The notes: generated by a model not told the origin, from the sequence alone. Shown: positions 45,696 to 55,006, counted from the stretch's first letter. The stretch: 64,000 nucleotides of DNA from Brooklawnia propionicigenes (GCF_030297015.1 NZ_AP028056.1:2676939-2740938), one strand, 5' to 3'. A program made the numbers and translations.

Positions 45696-48471
45696 TATCG
45701 CCTACCGCAAATACGATCCCATCGCCGTCTCCGCCGAAAGCACTGTCGTCGCCGAGTATGTGCCGGATGCGACGGCGGAGACGGCATATCAGTCGGAGGC
45801 CACGCTGGAGCGCGAGTTGATCCGGCTGCTGGAGTCGCAGGCCTACGAATATCTGCCCCTGACGTCCGAGACGCAACTGGTGGTGAACCTTCGCGCCCAG
45901 CTTGAGGAACTGAACCACATCAGGTTCTCGGATGCCGAATGGCAGGACTTCTTCGGCAACAAGATTGCCGGCAAGAACGACGGCATCATCGAGAAGACGA
46001 CCCGCATCCAAGAGGATTACGTCCAACTCCTGAAGCGTGATGATGGTTCGACGAAGAACATCACCCTGCTGGACAAACAGAACATCCACAACAACCGGCT
46101 GCAGGTCATCAATCAGTACGAGGTTGATCAAGGCCATCCCGAGGATCCGCAGAGCGCTGGTAGTCGCTACGCCAACCGGTACGACGTGACGATCCTCGTC
46201 AATGGCCTTCCGATGGTGCACATCGAACTGAAGCGACGCGGCGTCGATATCCGGGAGGCGTTCAACCAGATCGACCGGTATCAGCGGGACAGCTTCTGGG
46301 CCGGTTCTGGGCTCTTCGAATACGTGCAACTGTTCGTCATCTCGAATGGCACGCTGACGAAGTACTACTCGAATACGACCCGCGGCCAGCACATCAAAGA
46401 AGGACAGAAGCCAGGCAAAGCGCGGAAGACCTTCAACAGTTTCGAATTCACGTCATGGTGGGCGGACGCACAAAACAAGCCGATTCAGGATCTCACCTCC
46501 TTTGCGAAGACGTTCTTTGCAAAGCACACATTATTGAGCATCCTCACCCGCTACTGCGTACTGACAGCAGATCGGATGCTGCTGGTGATGCGTCCATACC
46601 AGATCGTGGCGACCGAGAGAATACTGCAGAAAATCAGCATCTCGACGAACCAAAGACAGCTCGGCACTCTGGCCGCCGGTGGATATGTCTGGCACACGAC
46701 CGGGTCAGGCAAGACGCTCACAAGCTTCAAGACGGCGCAACTGGCGTCCAAGCTGCCGACCGTGGACAAAGTCCTGTTCGTGGTCGACCGCAAGGACCTC
46801 GACTACCAGACCATGCGTGAGTACGACCGATTTCAGAAAGGCGCGGCGAACTCCAACACGTCCACTCGGATGCTGAAGAAGCAGTTGGAAGATCCGAGCG
46901 CGCGAATCATCATCACGACGATCCAGAAGCTGTCGACGTTCATCAAGGCGAACAAGGGTCACGCCATCACGAGCGAGCATGTTGTCATCGTCTTCGACGA
47001 GTGTCACCGGTCGCAGTTCGGCGACATGCACGCCGACATCACGAAGGCCTTCAAGCGTTACAACCTCTTCGGATTCACCGGCACGCCGATCTTCTCCGCC
47101 AACGCGAGCTCCGGTGGCCGGCCGCAGCTGAAGACGACCCAACAGGCGTTCGGGGAGAAGCTGCACACCTACACGATTGTGGACGCGATCACCGACAAGA
47201 ACGTGCTGCCCTTCCGGATTGACTACATCAACACCGTAAAGGTCGGCACAGTCGTCGACAAGCAGGTCCCCGCGATCGACACTGAGAGGGCCCTACTCGC
47301 GCCCGCGCGGATCAGCGAGATCGTGAAGTACACGTTGGACCATTTCGATCAGAAGACGAAGCGGTCGTCCAGTTACGAGCATTCCGTGGTTACGAACGTG
47401 TCCGAGGCGACGCGAATCCGCAACCAAGCGGAGGCCGTGCGTGAGCACAAGCGAGTGCGCGGGTTCAACGCCATCTTCGCGACCGCATCGATTGATGCTG
47501 CGCGTCGTTACTACAACCACTTTCGAGTTCAGCAGGACGAGTTGCCGCCGGATCGGCGTCTCAAGATCGGTTTGATCTATTCCTATAGCGCGAACGATGC
47601 GAGCGATGACGGCATTCTCGACGATGAGGCCTTCGACACCGATGCCCTCACGGCCGATGCACGCGGCTTCCTCGAGGATGCGATCCAGGATTACAACGAC
47701 CTGTTCGGCACCAGTTATGACACCAGCGCGGACAAGTTCCAGAACTACTACAAGGACCTTTCGCAACGGCTGAAAAACCGCGAACTCGAGCTCGTGATTG
47801 TGGTCAATATGTTCCTCACCGGGTTCGATGCGACCACCCTGAACACTCTGTTTGTCGACAAGAACCTGCGCGCACACGGGCTGATCCAGGCGTTCTCCCG
47901 AACGAACCGCATCCTCAACTCGGTGAAGACCTATGGCAACATCGTTACCTTCCGCGATCTTGAAGACGAGACGAACGCGGCGCTTGAGCTGTTCGGCAAT
48001 AAGGACGCGCGCGGCGTTGTGCTTCTGAAGCCGTACGGCGACTACTACGGAGAGTACGCCGACAAGGTGGGTGAACTGCTCGAGTCCTTCCCGCTGGGCC
48101 AACCCATCATTGGGGAGAGCGCACAGAAGGAGTTCATTCGGCTATTCGGGCAAATCCTGCGCTTGGAGAACATCCTGACCGCGTTTGATGAATTCACCGG
48201 AAGCGAACTCCTTGATCCGAGACAGGCGCAGGACTATCGCAGCGTTTATCTGGATCTGTACGCGGACTTCCGCAAGGATGAGAAGGCCGACAAGGAGTTC
48301 ATCAATGATGATCTGGTCTTCGAGATCGAGCTGATCAAACAGGTCGAGATCAACGTCGACTACATCCTGATGCTCGTCGCCAAGTACCGAGAACAGCATG
48401 GTAACGGGCAGGACAAGGGGCTCTTCAACCTTGAGGTGGGGGTGAGCGCGACACGCCAGAGCGCGGGGTGA
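45688..48471 (+). pseudogene. hsdR: type I restriction endonuclease subunit HsdR, 5' part (split by insertion)
   Basis: From GTG 45688 the genuine HsdR sequence runs to 48418, then 18 foreign codons from an insertion element to a stop at 48471. Visible domains: N-terminal nuclease region (MVHIELKRRGVDIREA, PD-(D/E)XK type), helicase Walker A TTGSGKTLTS, DEAD-like DECHRSQFG, and TGFDATTLNTLFVDK in the second RecA domain. The missing 130 residues (the C-terminal helical domain that docks on HsdM/HsdS) are at 51550-51941. Removing 48419-51549 restores a 1,040-residue HsdR exactly in frame. The truncated protein probably cannot assemble, leaving a methylation-only system. Confidence 0.92.
48411..48418 (+). 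repeat. 8-bp target duplication, left copy
   Basis: GGACAAGG immediately before the ISL3-type end GGCTCTTC; identical to 51542-51549 after the other end. Confidence 0.95.
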
Positions 48472-48483
48472 GGGTGGTTGGGG

Positions 48484-48537
48484 GTCGAGGCCTTCAGGAT
48501 CGGAAGCGTCTCTTCAACCTGACCGGAAGGCCTCGAC
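48484..48537 (+). other. 12-bp inverted repeat before the ISL3 transposase start (left copy)
   Basis: GTCGAGGCCTTC (48484-48495) and GAAGGCCTCGAC (48526-48537) are exact complements; the second arm covers the GGAAGG ribosome-binding site and directly precedes GTG. In an intact element, read-through transcripts would fold here and hide the transposase start, a known self-restraint strategy of insertion sequences. At the working start (50195) only the second arm is left. Confidence 0.75.
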
Positions 48538-48545
48538 GTGTCCGA
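48508..48545 (+). repeat. 38-bp direct repeat, left copy
   Basis: Identical to 50165-50202, from GTCTCTTCAACC to GTGTCCGA. It flanks the nested IS1634-family element and is best explained as its long target duplication. Confidence 0.93.
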
Positions 48546-50164
48546 CCCGACTTGGGCCAATTTAGTGCGCATCTGAGTTGTTGATCTTGGCGAGGATGTC
48601 GGCTTCGTCGGAGGGGATGGGTTGGCTGGCGGTGATGGTCTGGCCGGCGACCGTGAGGGTGACGTCGCGGTACTGACGGAAGGTACGCACGAAGCGTTTG
48701 ATGGTCCATCCGGTGGCTTGTTCGATGTGGTGGCTGACGGCCAGCGCAGCGAACACGACCGCCAGGTGAGCATCGATCGACTCTTTCTTGTGGTGGTAGA
48801 CCGGGCGGGCTTTCAGATCGTGTTTGGACATTCGGAACGCGTGTTCGACATGCCACAACTGGTGATACGCGCCGATCACGAAGTCGGCCGGCTTGTCCAG
48901 GTTCGTCACATACGACTTCCACCCGGCCAGCGTCCGGACTTTGGTCTCCAGTTCCCGGTTGATTGACGGACGTGCCCCGGACAAGGTGATGAACCGGTTG
49001 CGTTTCACCGGGGTCTTCCCCGCGACCGCGTTCGCGGCCTTCGTGAGCTGCTGATCGACACCGTGCAGGGTACGGCGGGCACGATCGGCCCGGTACTGGA
49101 AATACACGCTCCGATGCCGGGTATCGGCCTTGACACCCATTACCTGTTTTTGTGACAGCACGAGCTGATCGGGCGGATCAGTATCGGGATGGTGTTTGCG
49201 CCACTGGCTGATCGCGTACGGGATCTCCGGGATCTTCCCGCCCACGATGAACGACCAACCGGCATCCTCGATATCTTTCAGGTTCTGCTCGCTCATCATC
49301 CCAGCATCAGCAACCACGACCACATCAGCGATCCCGTGAGCCTCCACGAACCCCCGGATCAGCGGGATCATCGTCTTGGTTTCGGCCCGGTTCCCTTCGA
49401 ACGCTTCGATCATCAACGGGGCGCCGGTCGCGTCGGTCAACAACCCGACCGTGATCTGCGGCTCCAACCGGCGTTCCTTCGAAAATCCTGGTTCACGGAA
49501 CCCGTCACCGGTATCGGTCTCGAACCATAACGTCGTCACATCGTACAAAACCAGGGCGGCAGGACCCAGATCAGACCTGGCTGAAACAGCCCCTGACAAT
49601 CGGTGACGAAACGCGGGTTCGGCGTAAACAGGCAGCCGCCGTTTCACGGTGCGATACGACAATGGCCGGATACCGGCCTCAGCCAGCACCCGGGCCGCGT
49701 CCAGTTTCGACGACGGTTCAATGATCCGCGCGGTCACCAAATGCTCGAACACCAGATCCCCGCCAGCGGCCCGCTCCAAGCCGAGTTGCCGATAAACACC
49801 GGCGATCGCATCCAGCAGCCGGCCCATCCGCATCCCGGCCACCACAACCTCAGACTCCACCGCCAGAGCCGGGTCTTCGAGGGGGAGCTGGTCTTGCCCG
49901 GCAGCGATCCGCTGCACGGCAGCTGCCTTCAACAGTTCGACCTCGGCCGGAACCCGCGCCGAGCCAATGTGTTCGATATCTCGTGACCCACGCACCGACT
50001 TCCACACGATCTGAACAGCCGTCGCCCCCGACCCCGTGGTCACCGTCCGCACATACGCCACACTGATAGCTTCACAACCCCCCAATTAGTGCGCAACCCC
50101 AAACACGACACACCTAGCCAACCCCATGATCAACATCGAAACCGGGAATCGTGGCCCAAGTCAG
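48546..50164 (-). mobile_element. IS1634-family insertion sequence nested in the ISL3 element
   Basis: About 1.62 kb. The left end reads CCGACTTGGGCCA and the right end, reverse complemented, CTGACTTGGGCCA, forming the terminal inverted repeats. It is flanked by a 38-bp direct repeat (48508-48545 and 50165-50202). IS1549 and IS1634, the founding members of this group, are known for unusually long target duplications, which supports the assignment. It carries one transposase gene on the minus strand. Confidence 0.9.
48562..50061 (-). CDS. IS1634-family (IS4-like) DDE transposase
   Basis: 499 residues from GTG 50061 (MAYVRTVTTGSGATAVQIVW, the usual start of this family); the frame is open 8 codons further upstream from a TTG. 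DDE features include LYDVTTLWFET, VVVVADAGMMSEQN and the C-terminal YHQLWHVEHAFRMSK with the family Y-(2)-R-(3)-E-like region, followed by PVYHHKKESIDAHLAVVF. The gene appears intact, so the element may still be active. Confidence 0.93.
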   Translation of the reverse strand: MAYVRTVTTGSGATAVQIVWKSVRGSRDIEHIGSARVPAEVELLKAAAVQRIAAGQDQLPLEDPALAVESEVVVAGMRMGRLLDAIAGVYRQLGLERAAGGDLVFEHLVTARIIEPSSKLDAARVLAEAGIRPLSYRTVKRRLPVYAEPAFRHRLSGAVSARSDLGPAALVLYDVTTLWFETDTGDGFREPGFSKERRLEPQITVGLLTDATGAPLMIEAFEGNRAETKTMIPLIRGFVEAHGIADVVVVADAGMMSEQNLKDIEDAGWSFIVGGKIPEIPYAISQWRKHHPDTDPPDQLVLSQKQVMGVKADTRHRSVYFQYRADRARRTLHGVDQQLTKAANAVAGKTPVKRNRFITLSGARPSINRELETKVRTLAGWKSYVTNLDKPADFVIGAYHQLWHVEHAFRMSKHDLKARPVYHHKKESIDAHLAVVFAALAVSHHIEQATGWTIKRFVRTFRQYRDVTLTVAGQTITASQPIPSDEADILAKINNSDAH

Positions 50165-50202
50165 GTCTCTTCAACCTGACCGGAAGGCCTCGACGTGTCC
50201 GA
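50165..50202 (+). repeat. 38-bp direct repeat, right copy
   Basis: Identical to 48508-48545. This copy contains GGAAGG and the GTG start (50195) of the ISL3 transposase, so the duplication preserved the gene's ribosome-binding site and start codon. Confidence 0.93.
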
Positions 50203-51535
50203 GCCTACGGGGTGCTGCTGCGCTTCCACGACCCCTTCGTACTGTGACCATTGCGACCTGCTGGTCGGCCTGGACGGCTTGCACGTGGTCGACGTCGACA
50301 AGACCGGCCATGGCGTGCTCGTGGTCACGATGGAGTCCGCGCCGACGGTGATGGGCTGCCCGACGTGTGGGGTGGTCGCTGAGAGTCGCGGCCGACGCAC
50401 GACCACGCTGGTGGACATCCCGTGTTTCGCCCGGCCGACCCGGCTGCGGTGGCGCAAACGCACGTGGCGGTGCCTGGAGCCGGCGTGCCCGACCAGGGTG
50501 TTCACCGAGCAGGACGAGCAGATAGCCCGCCCGCGCGGGCTGTTGACCACCCGGGCGTGCCGGTGGGTGATCGAGCAGGTCCGCCGCGAGCACGCCTCCA
50601 TCCACGGACTCGCGCGGCAGCTGGGGGTGGCGTGGAAGACGGTATGGGGCTCGATCCAACCCATCCTGGCGACGCTGGCCGTCGACGAGGCCCGGTTCGC
50701 CGGCGTGACCACCCTCGGGGTGGACGAACACCTGTGGCACCACGTGAGTCCCCGCAAGCGCGGCCCGAAGGAACTCACCGGCATGGTCGACCTGACCCGT
50801 GACAAGGACGGACGCGTCCGAGCCCGGCTGCTCGACCTCGTACCCGGCCGCTCCGGGACCGTGTACAAGACATGGCTCGACCAACGCGGCACGGCGTTCA
50901 AGGCTGGGGTCGAGGTCGCCACCCTGGACCCGTTCCACGGCTACAAGAACGCCATCGACGACAAACTCGCCGACGCCACCGCTGTCCTGGATGCTTTCCA
51001 TGTGGTCGCCCTGGCCGGCCGGGCGGTCGATGAGGTTCGCCGCCGCGTGCAGCAGGAGATCCACGGTCACCGTGGCCGTGCCGGCGACCCGCTGTACGGG
51101 ATCCGGAACATCCTGCGCTGCGCGGCCGAGCGGCTCACCGAGAAGCAACAGGCCCGCCTGGCCGCTGCCATCGCCGCCGACGAGCGCCACGACGCCGTCC
51201 ACATCGCCTGGCAGTGCGCCCAACGTGTTCGCGCCGCGTACGCCCACCCCGACCCCGCTCGAGGCCGCCAACTCGCTGAACAAGTCGTCGCCAGCTTCCC
51301 CACGTGTCCCATCCCCGAGATCGCCAAGCTGGGCCGCACCCTCAAGCAGTGGAGGGACGCCTTCCTGGCCTACTTCGACACCGGCCGCGCCAGCAACGGC
51401 GGCACCGAGAGCATCAACGGGCTCATCGAACTCCACCGCCGCATCGCCCGCGGCTTCCGCAACCGAGACAACTACCGGCTACGCATGCTCCTCATCGGCG
51501 GCGGACTCACCCCGCCACCCCCACCGGAAGTGTGA
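50195..51535 (+). CDS. ISL3-family transposase
   Basis: 446 residues from GTG 50195 with GGAAGG upstream. The N-terminal zinc-ribbon (CPTCGVVAESRG and CLEPACPTRVF) and helix-turn-helix (IHGLARQLGVAWKTVWGSI) precede the DDE domain: GVDEHLWHHV, ATLDPFHGYKNAI and GGTESINGLIELHRRIARGFRNRDNYRLRML. The stop codon lies inside the right inverted repeat. The coding sequence is complete despite the nested insertion. Confidence 0.95.
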   Translation: MSEPTGCCCASTTPSYCDHCDLLVGLDGLHVVDVDKTGHGVLVVTMESAPTVMGCPTCGVVAESRGRRTTTLVDIPCFARPTRLRWRKRTWRCLEPACPTRVFTEQDEQIARPRGLLTTRACRWVIEQVRREHASIHGLARQLGVAWKTVWGSIQPILATLAVDEARFAGVTTLGVDEHLWHHVSPRKRGPKELTGMVDLTRDKDGRVRARLLDLVPGRSGTVYKTWLDQRGTAFKAGVEVATLDPFHGYKNAIDDKLADATAVLDAFHVVALAGRAVDEVRRRVQQEIHGHRGRAGDPLYGIRNILRCAAERLTEKQQARLAAAIAADERHDAVHIAWQCAQRVRAAYAHPDPARGRQLAEQVVASFPTCPIPEIAKLGRTLKQWRDAFLAYFDTGRASNGGTESINGLIELHRRIARGFRNRDNYRLRMLLIGGGLTPPPPPEV

Positions 51536-51541
51536 AGAGCC

Positions 51542-51549
51542 GGACAAGG
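51542..51549 (+). repeat. 8-bp target duplication, right copy
   Basis: GGACAAGG directly after the right end of the ISL3 element; pairs with 48411-48418. Confidence 0.95.
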
Positions 51550-51941
51550 AAGTCCGCGCCGAGATCTCCCGGGCCGTGGACGCCAGCCCGACGCTGCGGA
51601 ACAAGAAGGACCTCATCGAGAACTTCGTCGACTCGGTCTCCATTGACGGCGCAATCGACGAGGAGTGGCAGGCCTTCATCGCCGCCAAGCGTAAGGCAGA
51701 GCTGGAGACCATCATCCGGGACGAGAACCTCCGTGCCGATGAGGCTCGAGCGTTCGTGAAGACAGCATTCCGCGATGGCACGCTTCGCACATCGGGCACG
51801 GCGATTACCAAGGTCCTGCCACCTACCTCGCGTTTCTCGCACACTGGCGGGCACGGAGAGAAGAAACAGCGCGTTGTCGCCAAGCTCAGCGCGTTCTTCG
51901 AGCGCTTCTTCGGGCTGAGCTCTGAGCTCGGACTGGGGTGA
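51550..51941 (+). pseudogene. hsdR: HsdR C-terminal remnant
   Basis: About 130 codons in frame with the duplicated DKE junction: EVRAEISRAVDASPTLRNKK, DLIENFVDSVSIDGAIDEEW and further to FERFFGLSSELGLG and stop. This is the helical C-terminal domain of type I HsdR (EcoR124-type) that contacts the methylase. It is separated from the rest of hsdR by 3.1 kb of insertion sequences and has no start or ribosome-binding site of its own. Confidence 0.93.
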
Positions 51942-52087
51942 GCAATAGAAACACTGAGGGCTGCCAAGCAGGTCCTAGTTGGACAAGCACAGTCGGCCTG
52001 TCCGATATGGGAGCGGAAGGCTTGAGGCCACAGTGGTGTTGGCCGGCCTGGAGCTAGCGCGATGCTTCAACGCCCAGCAGATGCGTG

Positions 52088-52475
52088 CTATGAGAGGTCG
52101 AGGCTTCTCGCGGCCTCCGAGATGCTGATCTTGTTGGCGGAGCCGAACATCACTTTGCGTAGAAGTTGCGAGTTCTCGGGGATGATGCCACCGGGCTCAG
52201 CGGAGCGGTAGCCGAGGTCAGACAAAGTGACGCAAGTGCTCCGATACTGCCAATCGCTGAGGAGGTGAAGCTCGTGAAGACGATGAGTCATGGCCATCGC
52301 GGACACCTTTCAGAACGAGCGGGCTGCGAGGATTCGCTCCAGGCTCGCCGCACGCATGGACTGAGCCAGAACGCCGCTAGAAGGCATCAGCAAGCTTGCC
52401 GCGAACTGGTTTGCTTCGGCTTCGCGTTCCTTTGAGGTGCTGGGGTCCATGTCCTGTTCGCCGTGCAGGACCGTC
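52088..52475 (-). pseudogene. ImmA/IrrE-type metallopeptidase, C-terminal remnant
   Basis: On the minus strand one frame reads VLHGEQDMDPSTSKEREAEA then NQFAASLLMPSSG, then a TGA (near 52314) and onward RLHELHLLSDWQYRSTCVTLSDLGYRS to SEAARSLDLS and stop. The ExxxNxFAAxLLMP pattern and the following ELxLLSDWxYR...LSxxGYR pattern are those of ImmA/IrrE (HTH-linked) peptidases of phage and plasmid repressor systems. The HExxH zinc site and everything before it are missing, and the in-frame stop breaks the rest. The region from 52476 to 52677 shows no coding character. Confidence 0.65.
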
Positions 52476-52677
52476 GATGAAGTCCTCCGTCAGTACCACT
52501 CTTGGATGAGTTGGCGCGATCTTCTCAGTGGTAGTCAACGATCTCCCCCTCCTCTGGTCCGGCGTCGCCCCATACGAAACAGATCCGCCGCTGGTCGTTG
52601 ATCCTAGTGCCGCACTATCTTGCACCATAGACAGAGGTGCATGGCGTGACTAATCTTCTTCAGTTGCGGCGCGAAGT

Positions 52678-52687
52678 CGTACCTCTA
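52678..52687 (+). repeat. target duplication of the IS256-family element, left copy
   Basis: CGTACCTCTA is repeated at 54087-54096 on the other side of the element. IS256-type elements usually make 8 or 9 bp, so one or two bases may match by chance. Confidence 0.85.
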
Positions 52688-54086
52688 GTAGAGCCCCCTA
52701 GAGTGGTGTAGCCCCCACAGTGGCCGTGGCCGTCGATGACGGCAGGGCGGTCACCGTGGGATCCTTCGAGTTCACCTACCAAAGCTCTCTCAAAGGAAAT
52801 CAACCACGATGACCGCTCCTCACATTGTCGACCCCGCCCGCGTGCTGGGCAACCTGCTGACCGAAGCCTCTCCGGACATGATGCGCCAGCTGCTGCAGAA
52901 CATGATCAACGCCCTCCTCTCGGCCGATGCCGACGCCGTGTGCGGCGCCGAATGGGGACAGCCCTCAACCGAGCGGGTCGCGCAGCGCAACGGCTACCGC
53001 CACCGCCCGCTGGACACCCGCGTCGGCACCATCGACGTGGCCGTCCCGAAGCTGCGCTCCGGCAGCTACTTTCCCGAGTGGCTGCTGGAGCGCCGCAAAC
53101 GAGCCGAAGCGGCCCTGATCACGGTGATCGCTGACTGCTACCTCGCCGGCGTCAGTACTCGTCGGATGGACAAACTCGTCAAGACCCTGGGCATCGACGG
53201 CCTGTCGAAGTCACAGGTCTCACGCATGGCCGCCGACCTCGACGAACACGTAGCGCAGTTCCGGCACCGCCCCCTGGGCGAGGCCGGGCCGTTCACGTTT
53301 GTTGCAGCTGACGCGTTGACGATGAAGGTCCGCGAAGGCGGACGCGTGATCAACGCCGTGGTCCTCGTCGCCACCGGCGTCAACGGCGACGGACACCGCG
53401 AGGTCCTGGGCCTGCAGGTCGTCACCTCCGAGACCAAACCGGCGTGGAACACGTTCTTCGCCGATCTGGTGGCCCGCGGCCTTGCGGGGGTCCGACTGGT
53501 CACCAGCGATGCCCACGCCGGGCTGGTGGAGGCGATCGCGGCGAACCTGCCTGGCGCGTCCTGGCAGCGCTGCCGAACCCACTACGCCGCGAACCTGATG
53601 TCCGTGACCCCGAAGAGCATGTGGCCCGCGGTCAAAGCGATGCTCCATTCGGTCTATGACCAACCCGACAAAAAGTCGGTCCAGGCGCAGTTCGACCGTC
53701 TGCTCGACTACACCGCCGAGAAGCTACCCGAGGTTGCAGAGCACCTCGAAGCCGCCCGGGCAGACGTGCTCGCGTTCACCGGCTTCCCCAAGGACGTGTG
53801 GACCCAGATCTGGTCGAACAACCCCGCCGAACGCCTGAACCGTGAGATCCGCCGCCGCACCGACGCGGTCGGGATCTTCCCCAACCGGGAAGCGATCATC
53901 CGCCTCGTCGGCGCTGTCTTGGCCGAGCAGACCGATGAGTGGGCAGAAGGGCGCCGCTACCTCGGCCTCGACGTCCTCGCACGATGCCGACTCAGCACCA
54001 TCACCAACGCCGTTGAGGAGGTGACCGAACCCCTCGCCCTCACCGCCTAGACGAAGGAACCGCTACACCACTCCACTGGACTTGAC
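52688..54086 (+). mobile_element. IS256-family insertion sequence
   Basis: About 1.4 kb. The 25-base ends match as inverted repeats at 19 positions; both contain GAGTGGTGTAGC-like sequence (52700 region and reverse complement of 54063-54074). It is flanked by a direct repeat and holds one complete transposase gene, so it looks recent and possibly active. Confidence 0.92.
52809..54050 (+). CDS. IS256-family (mutator-type) transposase
   Basis: 413 residues. Mutator/IS256 signatures include the N-terminal QRNGYRHRPLDTRVGTIDVAVPKLRSGSYFP region, SRMAADLDE, the first Asp in VAADALTMKV, the second in LVTSDAHAGL, CRTHYAANL and the final Glu in WSNNPAERLNREIRRRT. The frame is complete and ends 36 bases before the right end of the element. 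Confidence 0.96.
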   Translation: MTAPHIVDPARVLGNLLTEASPDMMRQLLQNMINALLSADADAVCGAEWGQPSTERVAQRNGYRHRPLDTRVGTIDVAVPKLRSGSYFPEWLLERRKRAEAALITVIADCYLAGVSTRRMDKLVKTLGIDGLSKSQVSRMAADLDEHVAQFRHRPLGEAGPFTFVAADALTMKVREGGRVINAVVLVATGVNGDGHREVLGLQVVTSETKPAWNTFFADLVARGLAGVRLVTSDAHAGLVEAIAANLPGASWQRCRTHYAANLMSVTPKSMWPAVKAMLHSVYDQPDKKSVQAQFDRLLDYTAEKLPEVAEHLEAARADVLAFTGFPKDVWTQIWSNNPAERLNREIRRRTDAVGIFPNREAIIRLVGAVLAEQTDEWAEGRRYLGLDVLARCRLSTITNAVEEVTEPLALTA

Positions 54087-54096
54087 CGTACCTCTA
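54087..54096 (+). repeat. target duplication of the IS256-family element, right copy
   Basis: CGTACCTCTA, identical to 52678-52687. Confidence 0.85.
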
Positions 54097-54378
54097 CGCG
54101 GGGACCGCCTCGAAACGCCCTCAAGTGAAGAAGACTAGGCACGCTCAACGCGATAGCCGATCGCAGTGGAGGGGCCGCAAGCACCCTGGCAGTCTGCTGT
54201 TGAGCAGCCTGAGGGCTGTACGAGAGGATGATGCCGTGGACGTCACTAGTGGCGGTGCTCGTGTCAGGCGCAGCGCAGACCCCGAATACTCACACCGCTT
54301 GGGCTTGCATGGTGCGTCATCGCGCGCGTCCTCCAGTGATCCGGGCGCGGCTCACCAGAATCAAGCGGGGCCGGCCGT
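54097..54378. other. region without a recognisable gene
   Basis: Between the IS256-family element and the SAP-domain gene there are only short open frames without ribosome-binding sites or family resemblance. No RNA gene or clear promoter is seen. It may be debris of the gene hit by the element. Confidence 0.5.
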
Positions 54379-55002
54379 ATGACTCGCCCCGCGTCATCTC
54401 GCCCCGATCTCGTCCCTGGTCTCTCTTCTGAGGAGTTCCAGCGCTGGTACTGGCTCAAGACCGAGCTCGTTGACTTTGCCCGCACCCTCGGCATTCGTGC
54501 GAGCGGAGGCAAGGAACTACTCACGGCCCGCATCGCAGCGTCGCTCGATGGACGTGATTTTGCTGAGCCGGCGCCGATTCGAAGCAGCGGGCCAAGGCAA
54601 CTCGTGGGCGAGCTGAGCGCAGCCACGGTCATCCCCGCCGGGCAACGATGCAGCCAGGTTGTTCGCAGGTGGCTTGAAGGCCAGGTCGGCTCTGGTTTTC
54701 GTTTTGATGCCCCCATGCGCGCATTCTTCGCTCAGTCTGATGGAACCCCGACCATGCAGGATGCACTCGACTGCTGGCACGCCAGTCGTAATCAAGGTGA
54801 ACGCACTATTGATTCACAGTTCGAATACAACCGCTTCACGCGGACGTGGTACGAGGAACATCCAGATGGCCTGCGCGAGGATCTCCTGTCGGACTGGAAG
54901 GAGTATCGCGGTCGTCCGATAGACGGGCGCGGGGAACGGGATCGAGGACGGAGCGCCTCGGCCGGTGCTTCGTCACGCAGCTTCAGACCAGATGGGAGTT
55001 GA
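54379..55002 (+). CDS. SAP domain-containing protein (DUF6434-like)
   Basis: 207 residues from ATG 54379. The N-terminal RPDLVPGLSSEEFQRWYWLKTELVDFARTLGIRASGGKELLTARI resembles a SAP-type DNA-binding helix pair; the second half (VIPAGQRCSQVVRRWLE, FRFDAPMRAFFAQSDG, TMQDALDCWHASR) corresponds to DUF6434. The C-terminal 25 residues are Arg/Gly/Ser-rich and probably disordered. Function unknown, possibly nucleic-acid related. The GNAT gene starts 4 bases after the stop. Confidence 0.8.
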   Translation: MTRPASSRPDLVPGLSSEEFQRWYWLKTELVDFARTLGIRASGGKELLTARIAASLDGRDFAEPAPIRSSGPRQLVGELSAATVIPAGQRCSQVVRRWLEGQVGSGFRFDAPMRAFFAQSDGTPTMQDALDCWHASRNQGERTIDSQFEYNRFTRTWYEEHPDGLREDLLSDWKEYRGRPIDGRGERDRGRSASAGASSRSFRPDGS

Positions 55003-55006
55003 GCCC

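Larger units (their letters stand above)
48419..51541 (+). mobile_element. ISL3-family insertion sequence, interrupted by a nested IS1634-family element
   Basis: The ends are inverted repeats: 48419 onward reads GGCTCTTCAACCTT, and the reverse complement of the right end (51541 backward) reads GGCTCTTCACACTT; both continue to a shared GGTGGGGGTG. The element is bounded by an exact 8-bp duplication, the size typical for ISL3. Without the nested element (48546-50164) and one copy of its 38-bp repeat, it is about 1.47 kb, normal for the family. The transposase is at 50195-51535. Confidence 0.93.

Noticed and set aside
54125-54382. An 85-codon frame between the IS256 element and the SAP-domain gene
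   Set aside because: No ribosome-binding site, no family resemblance, and it overlaps the better supported ATG 54379.
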